Below are positions 16,780 through 23,767 of a stretch of 64,000 nt of DNA, one piece after another. The stretch spans positions 24,469 through 88,468 of the forward strand of contig JAEUVZ010000030.1 of assembly GCA_016786665.1 (NCBI GenBank), given 5' to 3'. The notes below the pieces were generated by a model, which searched no databases, was not told the origin of the DNA, and saw only the letters and a program-made list of their open reading frames with translations. The position numbers and the translations under genes were made by a program. Position 1 is the stretch's first letter, and each line of letters starts with the position of its first letter. Source of the stretch: Flavipsychrobacter sp. Its GTDB lineage: Bacteria > Bacteroidota > Bacteroidia > Chitinophagales > Chitinophagaceae.

Positions 16780-17271
16780 ATGCCATCAATGGATATAGCC
16801 AGCAAAGTGGACCTGCAAACACTGGATAATGCAATAAACGTTGCTAAGAAAGAAATAGATAACCGCTACGATTTTAAAGGCAATCACGTAGTGATAGACC
16901 TGAATAAAAAAGACATGACCATAGCGCTGGAAGTGGAAAGCGATATGAAGCTGACACAGGTGGAAGATGTTATCCGCAGCAAAGCCATGAAGCAGGGGCT
17001 GGAAGCCAATAGTTTTGATTTCAGCAAGGACTTTTCCGCATCAGGCAAATATGTCCGTAAGACAATACCTGTAAAGAATGGCCTGGATAAGGATATGTCG
17101 AAGAAAATAGTGAAGATCATCAAGGACAGCGGGCTGAAAGTACAGGCAGCCATCATGGATGATATCATCCGCGTGACCGGCAAGAAAATAGATGACCTCC
17201 AGGCCGTCATCCAACTCTGCCGCACCTCCAATCTCGACCAGCCGCTCCAGTTCGTGAATATGAAAAGCTAG
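16780..17271 (+). CDS. yajQ: YajQ family cyclic-di-GMP/nucleotide-binding protein
   Basis: A 163-residue protein of normal YajQ length, with two ferredoxin-like domains. Seen: MDIASKVDLQTLDNAINVA, the conserved EIDNRYDFKG, and a C-terminal VTGKKIDDLQAVIQLCR. Homologues bind cyclic-di-GMP or tRNA and act as co-regulators; which applies here is not determined. A degenerate GATT-type repeat follows directly after the stop, then a hairpin at 17340-17365. Confidence 0.95.
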   Translation: MPSMDIASKVDLQTLDNAINVAKKEIDNRYDFKGNHVVIDLNKKDMTIALEVESDMKLTQVEDVIRSKAMKQGLEANSFDFSKDFSASGKYVRKTIPVKNGLDKDMSKKIVKIIKDSGLKVQAAIMDDIIRVTGKKIDDLQAVIQLCRTSNLDQPLQFVNMKS

Positions 17272-17280
17272 AGTTAAGGC

Positions 17281-17313
17281 CGGGCTTAGGCTGATTCTCC
17301 TGATTGGCCAGGG
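17281..17313 (+). repeat. Dispersed degenerate GATT-type element, copy B
   Basis: CGGGCTTAGGCTGATT followed by CTGATTGGCC, within 10 nt of the yajQ stop. It has the same order and spacing as copy A (2067-2104). Confidence 0.5.
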
Positions 17314-17339
17314 CTTATAGTTATTCGAATTTTTAACAG

Positions 17340-17365
17340 CTGGTCCGGGATTATACTCGGACCAG
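17340..17365 (+). terminator. Hairpin downstream of yajQ
   Basis: CTGGTCCG (17340-17347) pairs with CGGACCAG (17358-17365). No T run follows. Confidence 0.45.
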
Positions 17366-17440
17366 TTCATTTATGGGAGGGCCATAGTGATTTGAGTGTA
17401 AGGGGCGGTAATTCTATCTAACCAATCCGCCACTATTTTG

Positions 17441-17453
17441 TATATTTGATATA
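17441..17453 (+). promoter_or_regulatory. -7 box and overlapping palindrome of the toxin-antitoxin operon
   Basis: The -7 box TATATTTG (17441-17448) lies inside TATAT-TTG-ATATA, a dyad that could serve as the antitoxin operator. ATG 17462 is 13 nt after the box. Confidence 0.5.
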
Positions 17454-17461
17454 TAGACATT

Positions 17462-17701
17462 ATGAGTTTCACTGATAAGCATATTGTGGACGCGTATTCA
17501 GCCCTTTTTGAGGGTCTGAATAGTGAAAGTAAGCTTGAGCTTATTGAACGCCTTTCTAAATCTCTGAAGATTGAAAAGAAAAAACGAGAAACCCGTTTCT
17601 TCAAGTCGTTTGGAGCTTTCGCTTCAAAAAAAAGTGCGGAAGATATAGTTGCAGATATTAAGTCGAGCAGGAAATTTCGGAGAAAGGAGATAAAGCTTTG
17701 A
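17462..17701 (+). CDS. Antitoxin of a VapBC-type module (family not recognised)
   Basis: A 79-residue basic protein directly upstream of, and overlapping by 4 nt, a PIN-domain toxin. An N-terminal helical part (SKLELIERLSKSLKIEKKK) is followed by FFKSFGAFASKKSAEDIVADIKSSR, a C-terminal segment of the kind that neutralises a toxin. The antitoxin role is inferred from position, size and charge. The module is visibly AT-richer than its neighbours, suggesting horizontal acquisition. Confidence 0.75.
   Translation: MSFTDKHIVDAYSALFEGLNSESKLELIERLSKSLKIEKKKRETRFFKSFGAFASKKSAEDIVADIKSSRKFRRKEIKL
17683..17690 (+). promoter_or_regulatory. Strong Shine-Dalgarno for a TTG start
   Basis: AAAGGAGA lies 7 nt before TTG 17698. 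It supports the unusual start codon of the toxin; most genes in this window lack such a strong ribosome-binding site. Confidence 0.65.
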
Positions 17702-18111
17702 CGAAGTATTTATTCGATACCAGTATCTGTGTTTTTTTCCTTCGCGGAAAACTCAATTTAGATGACACTATTCGTGCGGTAGGTCTTGAGAATTGCTACA
17801 TTTCAGAAATTACCGTTTTTGAATTGTGGTATGGAGCGGAAAATAGTGATAACCCTACCAAATCGCATAGGTCAGTTAATGCATTTTTAGCCGGATTAAA
17901 CATCATACCTATTTCCGGTTGCGTTAAGAAATATGCAAAAGAGAAAGTACGGCTTAAGAAGGCCGGAAAACCTATGCACGATGAATTTGATTTGCTAATA
18001 GGGGCTACTGCGATTGAACACGGATTGATTCTTATAACAGATAATGTAAAAGATTTTCAACGCCTGAATGGGTTGAAAATTGAAAACTGGATGGAGAGAG
18101 AAAGAAAATAG
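17698..18111 (+). CDS. VapC-type PIN-domain ribonuclease toxin
   Basis: A 137-residue PIN-domain endoribonuclease. The acidic catalytic residues are present: Asp7 (FDTSI), Glu42 (TVFELWYG), Asp95 and Asp98 (MHDEFDLLIGATA), and Asp115 (TDNVKDF). The start codon is TTG, overlapping the antitoxin TGA as TTGA and preceded by AAAGGAGA, so translation is coupled. It cleaves RNA (tRNA or rRNA in characterised VapCs); the target here is unknown. All key residues are intact, so the toxin is probably functional. Confidence 0.92.
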   Translation: MTKYLFDTSICVFFLRGKLNLDDTIRAVGLENCYISEITVFELWYGAENSDNPTKSHRSVNAFLAGLNIIPISGCVKKYAKEKVRLKKAGKPMHDEFDLLIGATAIEHGLILITDNVKDFQRLNGLKIENWMERERK

Positions 18112-18132
18112 AAAGTTGCTATTATAAAGTGA

Positions 18133-18684
18133 CTAGAAGCTAACAACCGCATCTTTCAGCAACGGCTGCACCCAATCCTTCTCACTCACAATAGCATCCT
18201 TCAGGTCTATTTTCCAGTCGATGTCCAGGTCCGGGTCGTTAAAGCGGACACCACCTTCTGCGGCTTTGTTGTATAGGTTGTCGCACTTGTAGAATACCTC
18301 TGCGGTGTCGCTGAGCACAGAATAGCCATGCGCGAAACCTCTCGGTACCAGGAATTGCAGTTTGTTCTCTGCTGAGAGTTCCACGCCGTACCATTGTCCG
18401 TATGTTTTGCTGCCGGGGCGTAAGTCCACTACCACATCCCAGATAGCGCCTTCCAGCGCACGAATGAGCTTTGTTTGCGGGGTGGGTTCATTCTGGTAAT
18501 GAAGCCCGCGCAGCACATTCTTCACCGAGCGTGCCTGGTTGTCCTGCACGAATGGGGTAGAGAAGCCCGCCTTGTCCAGTAAGGTTTGCAAATTGTAGCT
18601 TTCGAAGAAGTAGCCACGCTCATCTCCATGCACTTTTGGCTCCAGTATCAGCAGTCCTTCAAATGGTGTGGTTATTACATTCAT
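18133..18684 (-). CDS. rfbC: dTDP-4-dehydrorhamnose 3,5-epimerase
   Basis: A 183-residue cupin-fold epimerase, third step of dTDP-L-rhamnose synthesis. Seen: EPKVHGDERGYFFESYN, the VLRGLHYQ catalytic-His motif, VDLRPGSKTYGQW, and VPRGFAHGYSVLSD. The ATG at 18684 overlaps the TAA of the upstream aminotransferase by one base (TAATG), so they are co-translated. rfbA and rfbB lie 36 kb away; rfbD is not seen. Pairing with an aminotransferase suggests a locus for an amino- or deoxysugar. Confidence 0.94.
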   Translation of the reverse strand: MNVITTPFEGLLILEPKVHGDERGYFFESYNLQTLLDKAGFSTPFVQDNQARSVKNVLRGLHYQNEPTPQTKLIRALEGAIWDVVVDLRPGSKTYGQWYGVELSAENKLQFLVPRGFAHGYSVLSDTAEVFYKCDNLYNKAAEGGVRFNDPDLDIDWKIDLKDAIVSEKDWVQPLLKDAVVSF

Positions 18685-19823
18685 TAGTTGGCCAGTTGTG
18701 CTATTACTTCCAGGAAGTTGGTGGCTATATAGTTCAGTTCTTCTTCGGTCATTTCGGTGTGTATGGGGAGCGATATGACACAATCCTGCAACATGTTGGT
18801 GGTTGGGAGGGGCGTACCGGCTACGTTATATTCTTTCAGCATCTCCTGTTTGTGGCAGGGCACGGGGTAGTAGAGCATAGAAGGCACATTACGCTCCGAA
18901 AGAAGTTTCTGTACCTCATCGCGGCTCACATTCTTCACCTGCAGGGTATATTGGTGGAACACATGCTTGCTATATGCCGCACGGAAAGGTGTAATGATAT
19001 TGGGATTGCCTTTGAAGGCATTGTCGTAATAGTCGGCCACCGCGCGGCGGGCATCGCAGTATTCATCCAGGTGTTTCAGTTTCACCCGCAGTACTGCTGC
19101 CTGTATGCTGTCGAGGCGGCTGTTGCAACCTACCATTTCGTGGTAGTAGCGCACCTTCTGCCCGTGGTTGGCTATCATGCGCAGCTTTTCGGCCAGGGCG
19201 TCGTCGTTGGTGAACATTGCGCCGCCATCGCCATAGCAGCCCAGGTTCTTGGAAGGGAAAAACGAGGTAGTGCCCATCACTCCCATTGTTCCCGTTTTTA
19301 CCGTACGTCCGTCGCTGAAGGTGTAGCTGCCGCCTATGGCCTGTGCGTTGTCTTCTATCAGGGGAAGGCTGTACTCTTTAGCGAGGGCCATCAGTGGTTC
19401 CATATCGGCCGCCTGGCCGTAGAGATGCACGGGTATTATCGCTTTTGTTTTGGCTGTTATCGCCTGGCGCACGCTGTCTATGTTCAGCGTAAAGGTATCG
19501 GCATCTACGTCCACAAATACCGGAGTCAGTTTCAGCAGGGCTACTACTTCTACGGTAGCCATATAGGTAAAAGACGGGGTTATTACCTCGTCGCCGGGTT
19601 GCAGTCCCAGTGCCATGAGGCCAATCTGGAGCGCATCGGTACCATTGGCACAGGGTATTACATGCTTCACTCCCAGGTATTCCTGCAGTTCATTGGAAAA
19701 TTCCTTAATGTCTTTCCCGCCGATAAAGGCGGTGCTGTCAATGACTTCTTGGATAGCCGCGTCAATTTCCGGTTTTATTTTCTGGTACTGACGCTTCAGG
19801 TCAACCATCTGGAGTGGATGCAT
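18684..19823 (-). CDS. DegT/DnrJ/EryC1/StrS sugar aminotransferase
   Basis: A 379-residue PLP-dependent nucleotide-sugar aminotransferase. Seen: the N-terminal MVDLKRQY, GTDALQIGLMAL, ITPSFTYMAT, VHLYGQAADM, Asp158 (IEDNAQ) and the PLP Lys192 in SFFPSKNLGCYGDGG. The SKNLGCYGDGG form is close to WbpE/WlbC-type enzymes (UDP-3-keto-GlcNAcA aminotransferases) and FdtB-type enzymes; the sequence cannot decide which. It leads the rfbC operon. Its promoter (TTTG-N19-TAGGTTTG) is divergent from the outer-membrane protein gene. Confidence 0.92.
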   Translation of the reverse strand: MHPLQMVDLKRQYQKIKPEIDAAIQEVIDSTAFIGGKDIKEFSNELQEYLGVKHVIPCANGTDALQIGLMALGLQPGDEVITPSFTYMATVEVVALLKLTPVFVDVDADTFTLNIDSVRQAITAKTKAIIPVHLYGQAADMEPLMALAKEYSLPLIEDNAQAIGGSYTFSDGRTVKTGTMGVMGTTSFFPSKNLGCYGDGGAMFTNDDALAEKLRMIANHGQKVRYYHEMVGCNSRLDSIQAAVLRVKLKHLDEYCDARRAVADYYDNAFKGNPNIITPFRAAYSKHVFHQYTLQVKNVSRDEVQKLLSERNVPSMLYYPVPCHKQEMLKEYNVAGTPLPTTNMLQDCVISLPIHTEMTEEELNYIATNFLEVIAQLAN

Positions 19824-19842
19824 ACGAATTAATTAGTGGGTG

Positions 19843-19873
19843 CAAACCTACGCCATAGCCCGCATTTGGCAAA
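19843..19873 (-). promoter_or_regulatory. Promoter of the aminotransferase-rfbC operon
   Basis: On the minus strand, -7 box TAGGTTTG (19850-19843) has -33 TTTG (19873-19870) 19 bp upstream. This is a near-consensus Bacteroidota promoter, with a 19-nt gap to the ATG. Confidence 0.6.
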
Positions 19874-19881
19874 ACAGGCTG

Positions 19882-19914
19882 TTTGTGGGTTTGACTCCCG
19901 GCTCGCTATATTTG
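19882..19914 (+). promoter_or_regulatory. Promoter of the outer-membrane protein gene
   Basis: -33 TTTG (19882-19885) and -7 TATATTTG (19907-19914), 21 bp apart, 32 nt upstream of ATG 19947. Confidence 0.6.
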
Positions 19915-19946
19915 CCTATCTTCACATCTGCAACCGGGCTTTACGA

Positions 19947-20717
19947 ATGAAACGTGCTTTATTAACTATAGTTACACTGCTGTCGCTGGGCTTACCCGCA
20001 ATCGCCCAGGACGATGATCTGTTTGGCAATACCGGCTCTACCACGTCTCCGGAGGGCTTTTTCATTACTATGAATGCCAACTTTGACGTGCCTGCCGGCG
20101 ATATGGCCGACCGCTTTGGTATCAGCTACCGTTTTGGCCCTTCGGTATTATACAAAACGAAAAGTAACTGGCTGATAGGCGTGAAATGGGATTTTATTTC
20201 AGGCGCTAACATCCGGGAGGACTCGCTGCTCATCAACCTGGCCAAAGATGGCGGTATCCTGAATCAGCAGGGCGTTCGCACCAATGTGAACGTGTATGAA
20301 CGCGGATATGTAGTAGGCGTGCAAGCGGGTAAGATGTTCCCGGTGTTTAAGAAGAACTCGGCGGGCAGCCTGTTTGCACTTACCACCCTGGGCTTTGTGC
20401 AGCATAAGATAAAAATATTTGACCGGGAGAAATCTATATGGTCCATCCGCGACGAGTACAATAAGGGGTACGACCGTTTATCAAATGGCATCATGGTAGA
20501 GGAATTTGCCGGGTACAACTACTTTTCGAAGAAAGGATACTTCAGCTTTTATATTGGCCTGAATATATCGGCGGGCTTTACCGCCGGCCGCCGGGAGTTC
20601 CTGTATGACGTGATGCGCCCGGACGATAAGGGCCGGCTCGACATACTATACGGAGTAAGAGGAGGCATACACATACCTATCTTCAAGCGCAAATCGGAAG
20701 AGTTTTATTTTAAATAA
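19947..20717 (+). CDS. Outer-membrane beta-barrel-like protein upstream of waaA
   Basis: A 256-residue exported protein with a signal peptide (MKRALLTIVTLLSLGLPAIA) and amphipathic strands such as GISYRFGPSVLYKTKSNWLIG and YFSFYIGLNISAGFT. It resembles the small outer-membrane proteins common in Bacteroidota; no named family is assigned. ATG 19947 is chosen because the signal peptide starts there. The waaA gene follows after 4 nt, so the two are probably one operon, suggesting an envelope-related role. Confidence 0.7.
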   Translation: MKRALLTIVTLLSLGLPAIAQDDDLFGNTGSTTSPEGFFITMNANFDVPAGDMADRFGISYRFGPSVLYKTKSNWLIGVKWDFISGANIREDSLLINLAKDGGILNQQGVRTNVNVYERGYVVGVQAGKMFPVFKKNSAGSLFALTTLGFVQHKIKIFDREKSIWSIRDEYNKGYDRLSNGIMVEEFAGYNYFSKKGYFSFYIGLNISAGFTAGRREFLYDVMRPDDKGRLDILYGVRGGIHIPIFKRKSEEFYFK

Positions 20718-20721
20718 CCAG

Positions 20722-21972
20722 ATGTCTGTCCTTTTATACTGGCTGGCGGTACGTGCCTATGGTTTTGCCATCCGTATCGCATCTGTCTTCAACCGGAAGG
20801 CGCAGCTCTTTGTATCGGGCAGAAAAAATCTCCTGGAGCATATACGTTATGCGCTGATGAATGAGCGCCGGCCCCGTATATGGATGCACTGTGCCTCGCT
20901 GGGGGAGTTTGAGCAGGGGAGGCCCGTACTGGAGCAGTTGCGGGCGACTTATCCCGGCCATGCATTGGTGCTGACCTTTTTTTCGCCCTCGGGCTATGAA
21001 GTGCGTAAGAACTACCCGGGTGCCGACTACATTTTTTACCTGCCTACCGACAGCCCGCGCAGCGCGGCGCGTTTTATTTCCTTCGTTCAGCCGAAGCTGG
21101 CGATTTTCGTGAAGTACGAGTATTGGTATTTCCTGCTGCGCCAGCTGGAGGTAAAACACATACCGGCCATTCTCATTTCCGCCATCTTCCGGAAAGAGCA
21201 GCCGTTCTTCAGGTGGTATGGCGGCCTGCACCGGAAAATGCTGAACTGCTTTTCCCGGATATTTGTGCAGGACGAGGCCTCTCGTCAGCTTTTGCAAACC
21301 ATAGGGGTGAACGATGCCCAGGTAGCGGGTGATACCCGCTTCGACAGGGTGGTGGCCGCTGTACAGCAGGCTATACCGCTGCCGGTAGCGGAAGCGTTCT
21401 GTGCCGGTGGCAAGGTGCTGATAGCGGGGAGTTCCTGGCCGGAGGATGAACGCTTTCTGCGCCGGGCATGGGAAGGGATGCCCCCGGGCTGGAAATTGGT
21501 GATAGTGCCGCACGAAGTGCATGAAGCCCACATTGCCGCGATAGAACAACTGTTTGGTAATGAAACGGTACGTTGGTCGCGCTGGAGTGACGAGAGTGAG
21601 GCCCGTGTGCTGATAGTAGATACCATAGGTGTATTATTGCCACTGTACCGGTATGGCCAGCTGGTGTGGATAGGTGGCGGCTTTGGAAAGGGGATACACA
21701 ACACCCTGGAAGCGGCTGCTTATGGCTTGCCGCTGGGCTTTGGGCCTGAGTACAGCAAATTCCGGGAGGCGAAAGAACTGATAGCCTGTGGGGCTGCGTT
21801 CAGCACCTCTGCGCCTGCCGACCTCTTGAATTGCATCAGCAACTGGGAGAAGGACACCGCTTCTTATGAACGTGCGGCCCATGCCGCGAAACATTATGTC
21901 CATTCGCAGGCAGGTGCTACGGATATGATACTGAATTACCTTTCTGAAAAGAACGAGCTGATCGTGTCGTAA
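20722..21972 (+). CDS. waaA: 3-deoxy-D-manno-octulosonic acid transferase (Kdo transferase)
   Basis: Membrane-associated GT30 enzyme that adds Kdo from CMP-Kdo to lipid IVA. It is 416 residues, normal length. Seen: an N-terminal hydrophobic helix, the ASLGEFEQGRP motif with the conserved catalytic Glu, VKYEYWYFLL, SAIFR, GDTRFDRV, and the C-terminal GGGFGKGIHNTLEAAAYGLP with GPEYSKFREA. Its 3' end overlaps the convergent hypothetical gene by 37 nt. Confidence 0.95.
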   Translation: MSVLLYWLAVRAYGFAIRIASVFNRKAQLFVSGRKNLLEHIRYALMNERRPRIWMHCASLGEFEQGRPVLEQLRATYPGHALVLTFFSPSGYEVRKNYPGADYIFYLPTDSPRSAARFISFVQPKLAIFVKYEYWYFLLRQLEVKHIPAILISAIFRKEQPFFRWYGGLHRKMLNCFSRIFVQDEASRQLLQTIGVNDAQVAGDTRFDRVVAAVQQAIPLPVAEAFCAGGKVLIAGSSWPEDERFLRRAWEGMPPGWKLVIVPHEVHEAHIAAIEQLFGNETVRWSRWSDESEARVLIVDTIGVLLPLYRYGQLVWIGGGFGKGIHNTLEAAAYGLPLGFGPEYSKFREAKELIACGAAFSTSAPADLLNCISNWEKDTASYERAAHAAKHYVHSQAGATDMILNYLSEKNELIVS

Positions 21973-22532
21973 AAGAGCTGCCCGGTATTATTCTCGTCGT
22001 TGGCATCCCCTTCGTTCACAAACAATACATGCTCATTCATCCATTCCAGCGCTTCGCTGTAGCTGTCGCATTTATTTATCGCATCCAGGGCCTTCTCGTA
22101 AGCCTCCCTGTCATTGCCGAATAATTCACTCATGAAAAGGTACTTATCGTTGATGCCGATATTATTGCGTATGTCGTAGGTTTGGGGTGGCACGTATTGA
22201 ACTACCGGCGGTGCGGGTGCCTCTACTATGGGTTCGGGCTTTGATGGTTCGGGCTGTGGTGCCGGGGCTTCGTGTATGGGTTCCGGTTCTGCAACTGCCG
22301 GTGGTGTGTTTTCGGCTACGGGTTCAGGTACCTGTGCGGGTTGGGGCGTTGCTGCCGTTCGGCCACTAGCTGGCAGCGAATGGGTAAACACTACGCGGCC
22401 TCTCCACTCCAGCAAGTCGGCATATACTACCTTTACATAGTCCAGCATCAGGTCTATATCTATCGCGGTATTCTTTTCTCCTTTAGCGGACAACTCTGAT
22501 ATTTTCTGTAAAAGCATTTCGATCCGTTGCAT
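21936..22532 (-). CDS. Uncharacterised protein with Pro/Glu-rich linker
   Basis: A 198-residue cytoplasmic protein in three parts. The N-terminal helical part (1-50) carries LLQKISELSAKGEK. A Pro/Ala/Glu linker follows (about 60-115, repeats of the PEPIxEAPAP type). The C-terminal helical domain starts near YDIRNNIGINDKYLFMSELF. The C-terminal motif DIRxxIGINDKxxF recurs in uncharacterised Bacteroidota proteins. No enzymatic motif is visible. It converges on waaA and is divergent from tdk. Confidence 0.7.
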   Translation of the reverse strand: MQRIEMLLQKISELSAKGEKNTAIDIDLMLDYVKVVYADLLEWRGRVVFTHSLPASGRTAATPQPAQVPEPVAENTPPAVAEPEPIHEAPAPQPEPSKPEPIVEAPAPPVVQYVPPQTYDIRNNIGINDKYLFMSELFGNDREAYEKALDAINKCDSYSEALEWMNEHVLFVNEGDANDENNTGQLFYDTISSFFSER

Positions 22533-22632
22533 ATATCCCTGGTTTCAGTTTCCATAAAGATAAGGATGTGATTTTAGCTTTCCATTTATTGGCCCTTGTG
22601 TATTAAATTGTGGCGGATTTTTAACAAAGAGT

Positions 22633-23199
22633 ATGTTCATAGAGCCCAACCGGTCGCTGGTAAAAAAAGGATGGATTGAAGTAATATGTGGTTCCATGTT
22701 CTCTGGTAAAACGGAAGAACTGATACGACGGCTGAAACGTGCCCAGATAGCCAATCAGAAAGTGGAAATATTTAAACCGGCGATGGACATACGCTACGAT
22801 GATACCGACATTGTATCGCACGATGCTTCCCGTATACTGTCTACACCCATTGTTAACTCGCACAACATCCTGCTGCTGGCTACGGGGGTAGACGTGGTAG
22901 GTATAGACGAGGCCCAGTTCTTTGACGCCAGTATATCTGAAGTGGCGGAGCAACTGGCGGCACGGGGCACGCGCGTTATAGCCGCCGGGCTGGATATGGA
23001 CTACCTCGGCAATCCTTTTGGCCCCATGCCCTCGCTGCTGGCGCGGGCCGATTATATCACAAAATTGCATGCTATCTGCATGGTTTGCGGAGATATCGCC
23101 ACACATTCGTTCCGGAAAGTAAAGGTTAACGGGCAGGTGCTGCTGGGCGAAAAAGACCACTACGAGCCTCGTTGCAGGCATTGCTACTACAACTCTTAA
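22633..23199 (+). CDS. tdk: Thymidine kinase (type II)
   Basis: Salvage enzyme phosphorylating thymidine to dTMP; 188 residues. Seen: P-loop [11 protein letters not shown], the GIDEAQFFD Walker-B/catalytic Glu motif, [12 protein letters not shown], and the zinc site formed by CMVC and CRHC (structural Zn ribbon). The start is ATG 22633. It is divergent from the Pro-rich protein gene. Confidence 0.96.
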   Translation: MFIEPNRSLVKKGWIEVICGSMFSGKTEELIRRLKRAQIANQKVEIFKPAMDIRYDDTDIVSHDASRILSTPIVNSHNILLLATGVDVVGIDEAQFFDASISEVAEQLAARGTRVIAAGLDMDYLGNPFGPMPSLLARADYITKLHAICMVCGDIATHSFRKVKVNGQVLLGEKDHYEPRCRHCYYNS

Positions 23200-23251
23200 C
23201 GGCGGGTATTGTTTTGTAATGTATTAAGGTGAGGAATTCATTTTCTTACAA

Positions 23252-23282
23252 GGTGCGTGCGGCTTTTAAGTCCGTACCCACC
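23252..23282 (+). other. Imperfect hairpin between tdk and the next gene
   Basis: GGTGcGTgCGG (23252-23262) pairs with CCGtACcCACC (23272-23282) with one mismatch and one wobble. It could be a tdk terminator or a leader structure; it ends 17 nt before ATG 23300. Confidence 0.4.
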
Positions 23283-23299
23283 ACAAAACCGGAACTACG

Positions 23300-23737
23300 A
23301 TGAAAAACCTGCGTATCCGTAAAAAGCAAATATCCATGTCTCTTACCGCCCTGGAACTGGACAAATATGTGGTAGACCTAACGCTGAAGAGCCTCTTTCA
23401 CAACTCGGACAAAAGTGAACTGGGCTTTGAAAGTGATATATTGGCAAAGGCGAAAGTAAAGCTCTCCAAAAAAGAGGTGGCGCGGCTCTGGAACGTGCTG
23501 GCGACATCGGTATGGGTAGCGCCCTCGGTAGGGTTTGGCCGGGCGGGTAAATTGGAGCTAACCCAGGCGGGCTATCAACTTATGTCACAGTTTGGCGGCT
23601 ACCACGAGTACCTGGCATCGGTAGAGAACAGCCAGAAACCGCAAACCATAATACTGCCAATATCTGTAACCGACGACTCCGGGCCGGGCGAAGAGCAGGA
23701 GCCGGCACCCCCCGCCGCCGCCGCAAAGAAAAAATAG
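23300..23737 (+). CDS. Uncharacterised protein, possible winged-helix fold
   Basis: A 145-residue protein with a basic start (MKNLRIRKKQ), a helical core KAKVKLSKKEVARLWNVLATS, then KLELTQAGYQLMSQFGGYHEYLA, reminiscent of a winged-helix recognition-plus-wing segment. It ends in an acidic, Pro/Ala-rich tail closing with KKK. The fold suggestion is weak. No family is recognised. Confidence 0.65.
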   Translation: MKNLRIRKKQISMSLTALELDKYVVDLTLKSLFHNSDKSELGFESDILAKAKVKLSKKEVARLWNVLATSVWVAPSVGFGRAGKLELTQAGYQLMSQFGGYHEYLASVENSQKPQTIILPISVTDDSGPGEEQEPAPPAAAAKKK

Positions 23738-23756
23738 CGGTAACCGGATTATCCTC

Positions 23757-23764
23757 TATTTTTG
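23757..23764 (+). promoter_or_regulatory. -7 box TATTTTTG adjacent to the tolC-like start
   Basis: Exact TAnnTTTG with only 3 nt before ATG 23768; transcription would begin at or next to the start codon. Confidence 0.45.
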
Positions 23765-23767
23765 TGT

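Noticed and set aside
14970..16805. 611-residue open frame antisense to the ABC-F gene
   Set aside because: Same explanation; the plus-strand frame has clear Walker and signature motifs, and the antisense frame has none.
18636..19832. 398-residue plus-strand frame over rfbC and the aminotransferase
   Set aside because: It is a reverse shadow of two co-translated genes with catalytic motifs.
23252..23282. Hairpin between tdk and the next gene as a tRNA or riboswitch
   Set aside because: It is a single short stem with no cloverleaf or conserved aptamer features.
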